A program made the position numbers and the translations under genes. Of a stretch of DNA of 11,657 nt, positions 7,204 to 11,657 are shown one piece after another. The stretch covers positions 64,001-75,657 of the forward strand of contig JBBHKE010001471.1 in NCBI GenBank assembly GCA_037447655.1, in the 5' to 3' direction. The DNA comes from Zygnema cylindricum (taxonomy: Eukaryota > Streptophyta > Zygnematophyceae > Zygnematales > Zygnemataceae). Within the stretch, counting starts at the first letter, position 1. Each line of letters starts with the position of its first letter. The notes under the pieces are model-generated. The model was not told the origin of the DNA, did no database searches, and saw only the letters and a program-made list of their open reading frames with translations.

Positions 7204-7406
7204 CTCCTTAATTAGTCCACACTAATCGGTCACTCCTTAATTAGTCCACACTAATAGGTCACTCCTTAATTAGTCCACACTAATAGGTCGCTCCTTAATT
7301 AGTCCACACTAATAGGTCACTCCTTAATTAGTCCACACTAATAGGTCGCTCCTTAATTAGTCCACACTAATAGGTCACTCCTTAATTAGTCCACACTAAT
7401 AGGTCA
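7204..7406 (+). repeat. 29-bp tandem array, seven units
   Basis: Seven units in a row each start CTCCTTAATTAGTCCAC. Only the first unit's TCGG (others TAGG) and the last base (A,A,G,A,G,A,A) vary. Each unit contains ATTAGT-CCAC-ACTAAT, a perfect 6-bp stem with a 4-base loop. The A/G alternation in units 2-6 suggests expansion partly in 58-bp double units. There are no spacers, so it is not a CRISPR. The near-identity means the array is young or homogenised. Confidence 0.97.
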
Positions 7407-7421
7407 GTGGTTTTTGACCTA
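7400..7421. repeat. Hairpin closing the 29-bp array
   Basis: TAGGTCA at the end of the last unit pairs with TGACCTA at 7415-7421 across an 8-base loop. The second arm lies outside the array, so the junction itself forms an inverted repeat. Confidence 0.75.
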
Positions 7422-8188
7422 GTGAAAAAATTTCGTACGGAAACAGTCATCACAAACCCTAAAAATGTAACCCTAAAAACGTGGAACCAGGAAACGCTCA
7501 AATGGGCCAATAGTTTGCATGGACAAAAAAATATGGACCGAAAATCTTTTCCCTAACGATTTCAGCTATTCCAGAGAATTGTTCGGTAACTCTTGTTAGG
7601 ATTTTCCTGATTTTGTTTGTTTGTCGTTTTCGACGCATTTGTCATTTTCGACGCATTCATGTGTTTGTCGTTTTTTTGATTTAGTTTCCATTGCAGTGTT
7701 TTTTATTTTCTGTTTGCTTAATTTTGTGTCGGAACTGCGCCAAAAAAATCCTAAACCCTAAATTCGTCATTCGGTCAATTTCCAGACGAAAAAATATATC
7801 ATCAGTTTTGCGATTTCCAAAATTCGATAAATTCGTAAAGTCGACAAATTCGCTATTCGGGCAGTTACGGGTTAAGAGCCTGAGTACTCGTGAAACTGGG
7901 CAATAGGATTTTTTTTTTGGATTCAGACTCTGTTGGTCTCAACTAATGCAAGAACATAATAAAAATAATTATAAATAAACGCAATAAAAATGACCATAAC
8001 ATAACATAATTATAAATGGATTAGCATAGAATCACTGTAATCACCCGTCCAATCCAAATCCAGGCGTTCATACATGATGTGTCACGCACTAAAGCCGGCG
8101 ATTTTTTGTTCTTTAGCTTCCGACACTTTTGTGCTTTCTAGGGTTTGTAAATAACCTGCAAACGTCACTTTTCGATGTGATCTGAGCA
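7422..8188. other. Intergenic with teloboxes; no gene seen
   Basis: AAACCCTA occurs at 7454-7461 and 7754-7761, and its complement at 8139-8146. CCTAAACCCTAAA at 7750-7762 is almost two plant telomere units. A small frame at 7691-7906 has no recognisable domain. Teloboxes are typical of plant promoters and 5' leaders, so an unrecognised promoter is possible. Confidence 0.45.
7621..7656 (+). repeat. 18-bp tandem duplication
   Basis: TTGTCGTTTTCGACGCAT is followed immediately by TTGTCATTTTCGACGCAT (one mismatch). A third partial TTTGTCG follows at about 7664. The first unit contains the hairpin GTCG-TTTT-CGAC. Confidence 0.85.
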
Positions 8189-8360
8189 TTATATCGATTA
8201 TATTATACTACATTATATTTTATTATATTGTATCATATCATATTATATTGTATTATATTAATTATATTATCTTATATTCTTATGTTATATTTATATTATA
8301 TTGTATTATATTATATTATATTGCATTATGTTATTATATTATATTATATTATATTATATT
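8189..8360. repeat. TATTA/ATATT microsatellite
   Basis: About 170 bases consist of degenerate 5-bp ATATT units with GTATT, CATAT and CTTAT variants; the last 20 bases are pure. The Tyr/Ile/Leu-rich frame at 8228-8560 arises from it and is not a gene. Confidence 0.9.
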
Positions 8361-8862
8361 CGTATAGTATTCGGGGTCAATATAACCAGCTGTTCCTGCC
8401 AAGCAAGTGTACAAAACACCGGAGCCGTGGGATTAACCTCGACCAATCAAAATCTGCAATTTTAGCCAGCGGAAATTGTGCAAAAAAACACTGTTACAAT
8501 TGTCTCATTCACTATGGGATCAGTGACGTGACAGTGAAACATAATTTTTCAGTCTTTTAAAAGGTGAAGGGTTTTTTAGGGTTTTAGCCGATAACTCGTA
8601 CCACTGTTTGTCAGAAAACAAGCGGTTCCATGATTTTGTGTTAGGTTTTGTCAATAAAGACGGCATGTTTAGTGACAGAGAGAAGTCTTGGTAAATTAAT
8701 TCACTTGAGAAAGAAAAAAATACACTTTCTATGACAAAATTCTGCTAAAAGGTCAATGTTGTTGTTTCGCTATTTCTTCGCATTAGAAAAAAGTAAACTG
8801 TTTGGGAAAGAAACAATACAATTTGGTAACAATGCCGAATTTTTGAATGTCGACTGTCAAAA
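8361..8862. other. Intergenic; no gene seen
   Basis: It contains an AGTGACGTGAC motif at 8522-8532 and AGGGTTTTTTAGGGTTTTAG at 8568-8587 (telobox complement at 8577-8584). I see nothing else I can identify. Confidence 0.5.
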
Positions 8863-8945
8863 AAGGAAAAAGGAAAAAAAAAGAAAATGGGTAAAAAAGA
8901 AAATGGGAAAAAAAAGAGAACAAGCGGAAAAAGGAAAAGATATAT
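8863..8945 (+). repeat. A-rich purine tract
   Basis: Repeated AAAAAGGAAAAA and AAAGAAAATGGG words. They generate the Lys-rich tail of a spurious frame at 8756-8953. Confidence 0.75.
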
Positions 8946-9600
8946 TGGTATAGTGATCGGTTGGGAATTTAATTTCTGATTTTAAATGATTCTGTTGTGA
9001 GGAACTTACAAATGTTGGTCATTTAATTTGATTTTATAAGTTCTAAAAATTAAATGCAAATTTACATTACTATATTCGAAAAATGAAACATTTTTCACAG
9101 AAAAAAATGGAAATTTGATCATGATTTTTTAAGAAAGGACCAATTACCATCAGTTTTCGAATTTCTATAGTAAAAAACGAAATGTCTAATGACAATTTTG
9201 CTTTTACGACTTTTTAAAATCAAATTTCTAAAACTAAACATTAAAATCCGGATATGAGACATTAACAATATCCATATTAAACAGTTAAGAAAAAAAAAAA
9301 ATACCAAAAAAATTTATAATCCCTGATGAAAAAGAAGACTGATAAAACAAATTAAAAAAAAACAAAGAATGAAAAACTAAAAATTCGAAAATTAAAACTG
9401 CAAAATTAAAGAACTGAATATCCAAAAAAAAGAAAAATGAAAAATTTGAAAAATATTCTTTTTTAGTATATTGGGTTTTTCTTTACCTGAAATCTCCAAG
9501 TTGACTGGTGTCGATATCTCCGAATTGAAAAAGGGAATCATTACAAAAAATAGTAATTGTCCTATATCAAACATTTTTACATCTACATCTCTCTATATGT
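8946..9600. other. AT-rich intergenic DNA, no gene seen
   Basis: It is very AT-rich with many A and T runs. Frames on the minus strand (9119-9307, 9392-9574) are Phe/Ile/Leu/Lys-rich and lack motifs. Composition changes near 9600, where the retrotransposon fragment begins. Confidence 0.55.
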
Positions 9601-9700
9601 ATTAATCCGATCTTGGAAACGATCATCCGAACTGCTGGCACCTTCGAACCTATCATGTTCGGAGGGTTAAGTCGAGAGTGACTCCTCATATTGAGCTCCT

Positions 9701-9823
9701 CTAAACCGAAAGCTTACTAGGCTCATGGCACGACACTTCAGGATAAGGTGGATCTTCCGAAGGCTCCGGTGGGGTCCTAAAGCCAACCGATGTTGAAGGC
9801 GTACTTTTGTTTAACCTTCCCAT
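9701..9823 (-). CDS. Possible start of retrotransposon gag, 40 codons, interrupted
   Basis: The first ATG after the primer site (45 bases away) opens a 40-codon frame that is rich in Pro, Ser and Glu and ends in TAG. A second short frame starts just after the stop and runs into AT-rich DNA. Position and spacing suit the start of gag, but no zinc knuckle or other gag motif is present. It may equally be leader sequence. Confidence 0.25.
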   Translation of the reverse strand: MGRLNKSTPSTSVGFRTPPEPSEDPPYPEVSCHEPSKLSV

Positions 9824-9867
9824 CACTCTTCTTTCACTTACTCACTCACAAACTCGGGCACAATCTT

Positions 9868-9879
9868 GCTCTGATACCA
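9868..9879 (-). other. Retrotransposon primer binding site (initiator Met tRNA)
   Basis: The minus strand reads TGGTATCAGAGC, the complement of the 3' end of plant initiator methionine tRNA and the standard primer site of many plant LTR retrotransposons. It starts three bases after the LTR's terminal CA, the usual spacing. Confidence 0.85.
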
Positions 9880-9882
9880 AAA

Positions 9883-10239
9883 TGATGGATCGAAAACTAA
9901 ACAAAAAGTGTTGAGCAATTACAAGCTCACAAGGAGAAGCAATTAATCACTGAGATAAAATCATTACCATTAGACAAAGGCTTTGCCCAATATCAATATA
10001 TTAAACCAAAGTTTTCTTACTCCGACAAATATCACCGACAATCAACTTGCACTGAACTGGAGGCACGGTACCAGGTGATATGCACGAAATAACTCACATA
10101 CTGAACAGGTACAACACAACCAAAACATACATACTGACTTGAACCCGGCAGCTACTTTGATTCACACTGTATCCTAACTATAAAGTGAACTCTCTAAAAG
10201 CTAAGCTCTCCGCTTATTCCTTTTCTTCCTCCCCCAACA
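9883..10239 (-). repeat. Long terminal repeat (5' LTR)
   Basis: The 3' edge is fixed by the primer site, three bases beyond CCATCA. The 5' edge is placed at TGTTGGGGGAGG because it pairs with the 3' end as TG(T/A)TGG. A TATA-like TTTATAG lies about 60 bases in (10178-10184). An outer edge at 10324 (TGTCATTC) was considered and is less good. The second LTR is missing, so the boundary and the target duplication cannot be confirmed here. Confidence 0.55.
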
Positions 10240-10327
10240 TCTCCTCCCTTTGCTACCATTTTTATTGTCTCCCACTCATTCTAACCGCCCAGTTAGTCCC
10301 TTGTCCGCTTCTCTCTGAATGACATTT
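10240..10327 (-). other. Kinase gene 3' untranslated region with AATAAA
   Basis: This is the minus-strand sequence between the kinase stop codon and the LTR. AATAAA occurs about 62 bases after the stop (complement of 10261-10266), and the LTR begins about 21 bases further on, roughly where cleavage would be expected. The insertion may therefore have displaced or replaced the natural poly-A site. Confidence 0.45.
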
Positions 10328-10636
10328 TTATCGTCCTCCAAAGGACACTGACATCGGGGCTATATTGCTATTTCCAACCAATGTCGAGTCGAAATACCTA
10401 TCATAACGTTTATCAGATGGTGAGACTTCACTTGCCGTGTGACTTTCATCAATTCCAAGTATTAAACGTTTTGTTTGCTTGAGACGACGGGATACTTCAT
10501 CCATTCCTGGACGATATTTAGCGGCTCTTTCGGTACAAACAGCAGCAATTTTTACCAACATATTCATTCCTTCTTTGTGATAACTTCCCAATCTTGGGTC
10601 AACAACGGGCCCGATGTCGGTCAAGTAAGGTTGGAC
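10328..10636 (-). CDS. Receptor-like protein kinase, last coding exon (kinase subdomains X-XI and tail)
   Basis: 102 residues then TAA. It begins VQPYLTDIGPVVDPRLGSYH, the plant receptor-kinase stretch following subdomain IX. Next comes MLVKIAAVCTERAAKYRPGM (residues 25-44), where Arg42 in the RPxM motif is the conserved subdomain XI Arg. About 45 residues of Ser/Asp-rich tail follow, ending SFGGR. The start is fixed by a TTTTTTGCAG acceptor; joining to the exon at 10973-11090 gives LVSW-VQPYL in frame (phase 0). Receptor-like kinases are membrane kinases that phosphorylate Ser/Thr in signalling. The Gly-Arg end and the ALVKVLEE stretch of the previous exon recall LysM-type (CERK1-like) kinases, but this assignment is tentative. 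Confidence 0.85.
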   Translation of the reverse strand, partial: VQPYLTDIGPVVDPRLGSYHKEGMNMLVKIAAVCTERAAKYRPGMDEVSRRLKQTKRLILGIDESHTASEVSPSDKRYDRYFDSTLVGNSNIAPMSVSFGGR

Positions 10637-10972
10637 CTGCAAAAAATGAAGTATCATGTGTCTGGAAATGTAAGAAAGCCTTTTGGTATGTTAAATTTTT
10701 TAATTAGTTAAAGTGCGAGAGGTGGTGTTATGAATGATTTTGGATTGGAGAAAAGTGGTCGACGACGGGATGAACAATCGAGAAAAACAGTTGTGGAAAT
10801 GGAGATTTTTTTTTAACAGTTTGGATTCCTTAAACTTGTTGTAAACTGAACATTGATGGAAAATTTTGACGAGTGTTTTCAAAAATCTTTGAGAAAAAGG
10901 CGATTTAAAGAGGAAAAAAACAGTAGAGTTTGTTTTCGAGAAGTTAAATACATGTGGCGTAGAAAAACTTAC
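10637..10972 (-). other. Phase-0 intron of the kinase gene (336 bp)
   Basis: It has the donor GTAAGT (complement of 10967-10972) and the acceptor TTTTTTGCAG, and is T-rich on the coding strand. Removing it restores the uninterrupted kinase reading frame. Open frames over it on either strand are not genes, including one that reads from the upstream exon through the intron. Confidence 0.85.
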
Positions 10973-11090
10973 CCAACTGACCAAACTAGTAAGAGTTGGG
11001 ACATCCGGATTTTCTCCTGTCTCGAGTTCTTCGAGTACTTTGACTAAGGCAGTTCTTCCCGTGATAAGCTCAAATAGAACCACTCCAAAA
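10973..11090 (-). CDS. Receptor-like protein kinase, penultimate exon (subdomain IX)
   Basis: 39 full codons plus one base. It starts FGVVLFELITGR, the conserved (D-x-W/Y-S)FGVVLxELITG signature after the subdomain IX Asp, and ends SLVSW at a GTAAGT donor. The proposed 5' edge follows GGTGCAG, which supplies the last base of the Ser codon before Phe. The frame stays open for 13 more codons upstream to a TAA at 11132-11134. That extension gives ...RVSPWCSFG, which lacks the expected Asp, so a splice at 11091 or a diverged gene are both possible. The catalytic loop and ATP-binding lobe are not in the window. Confidence 0.75.

Positions 11091-11657
<567 letters not shown>

Larger units (their letters stand above)
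9600..10239 (-). mobile_element. LTR retrotransposon 5' end (LTR, primer site, start of interior)
   Basis: Reading the minus strand: a ~357-bp LTR (10239 to 9883) opens TGTTGG and closes CCATCA, giving the expected TG...CA ends with a near-matching short inverted repeat (TGTTGG/TGATGG). TTT follows, then the 12-base primer binding site. The less AT-rich leader continues to about 9600, where it gives way to AT-rich DNA with no polyprotein and no second LTR in the window. This is probably a truncated or non-autonomous element. Copia-like ends are suggested, but the superfamily is not proven. A plant pararetrovirus also uses this primer type but would not have LTR ends. Confidence 0.6.

Noticed and set aside
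6929-7225. Lys-rich minus-strand frame and two Phe/Leu-rich plus-strand frames that look like membrane proteins
   Set aside because: The sequence is a degenerate TTTGCTTTTC repeat open in several frames at once.
7204-7406. CRISPR array
   Set aside because: Units abut directly with no spacers, and the window is plant-like.
8228-8560. 110-residue membrane-like frame
   Set aside because: More than a third is microsatellite translation (Tyr/Ile/Leu), and the rest has no recognisable feature.
10240-10324. LTR extending to TGTCATTC at 10324, adjoining the stop codon
   Set aside because: TGTTGG at 10239 pairs better with the CCATCA end, and leaves a plausible 3' UTR with AATAAA for the kinase gene.
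10475-11047. Plus-strand frames at 10475-10711 and 10853-11047
   Set aside because: They are antisense to the kinase exons and intron and have no motifs of their own.

Overview
The window looks like nuclear DNA from a land plant, probably a flowering plant with many repeats. Three things point to this: (1) the 3' end of a plant receptor-like kinase gene with GT-AG introns on the minus strand near 10.3-11.1 kb; (2) a plant LTR retrotransposon end with an initiator-Met-tRNA primer binding site just downstream of that gene; (3) several copies of the plant telobox AAACCCTA. Nothing bacterial is visible: there are no operons, ribosome binding sites or rho-independent terminators. Nearly all open frames in the window fall in low-complexity or transposon DNA and are not believable genes.

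Layout. 1-1.9 kb is AT-rich intergenic DNA with diverged dispersed repeats and no recognisable gene. 1.9-4.4 kb is a dense cluster of non-autonomous DNA transposons that share terminal inverted repeats of the type CACCGCGAATCG and TA flanks. It holds two related ~0.5-kb elements in opposite orientation (A, 2107-2624; B, 3853-4354), two of ~0.2 kb (C, 1902-2099; D, 3008-3223) and a 57-bp element that is almost all terminus (E, 2803-2859). Element B sits inside the second unit of a 64-bp tandem repeat, so the intact first unit serves as an empty-site control and supports a 2-bp TA target duplication. 4.4-5.4 kb has CGGTTAACGG-type repeats, a short T-rich tandem repeat, a 14-bp palindrome centred on a G-box, and a poly-T run.

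5.4-6.4 kb carries two G-rich tracts (a GGGAGG minisatellite and a second block), both strong G-quadruplex candidates. 7.2-7.4 kb is a near-perfect seven-unit array of a 29-bp repeat in which each unit contains a small hairpin. 7.4-8.6 kb has four perfect teloboxes and a TATTA microsatellite. 8.6-9.6 kb is A/T-rich with no gene seen.

9.6-10.24 kb is the 5' LTR, primer binding site and start of the internal region of an LTR retrotransposon on the minus strand. It is inserted about 20 bp beyond a possible AATAAA signal of the kinase gene at 10.33-11.09 kb. Only the last two recognisable coding exons of the kinase are present (about 141 residues, subdomain IX to the C-terminus). The rest would lie beyond the window end, which finishes in a 124-base C run of doubtful origin.

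The most noteworthy structure is the transposon cluster with its internal empty site. I see no convincing new multi-gene system.
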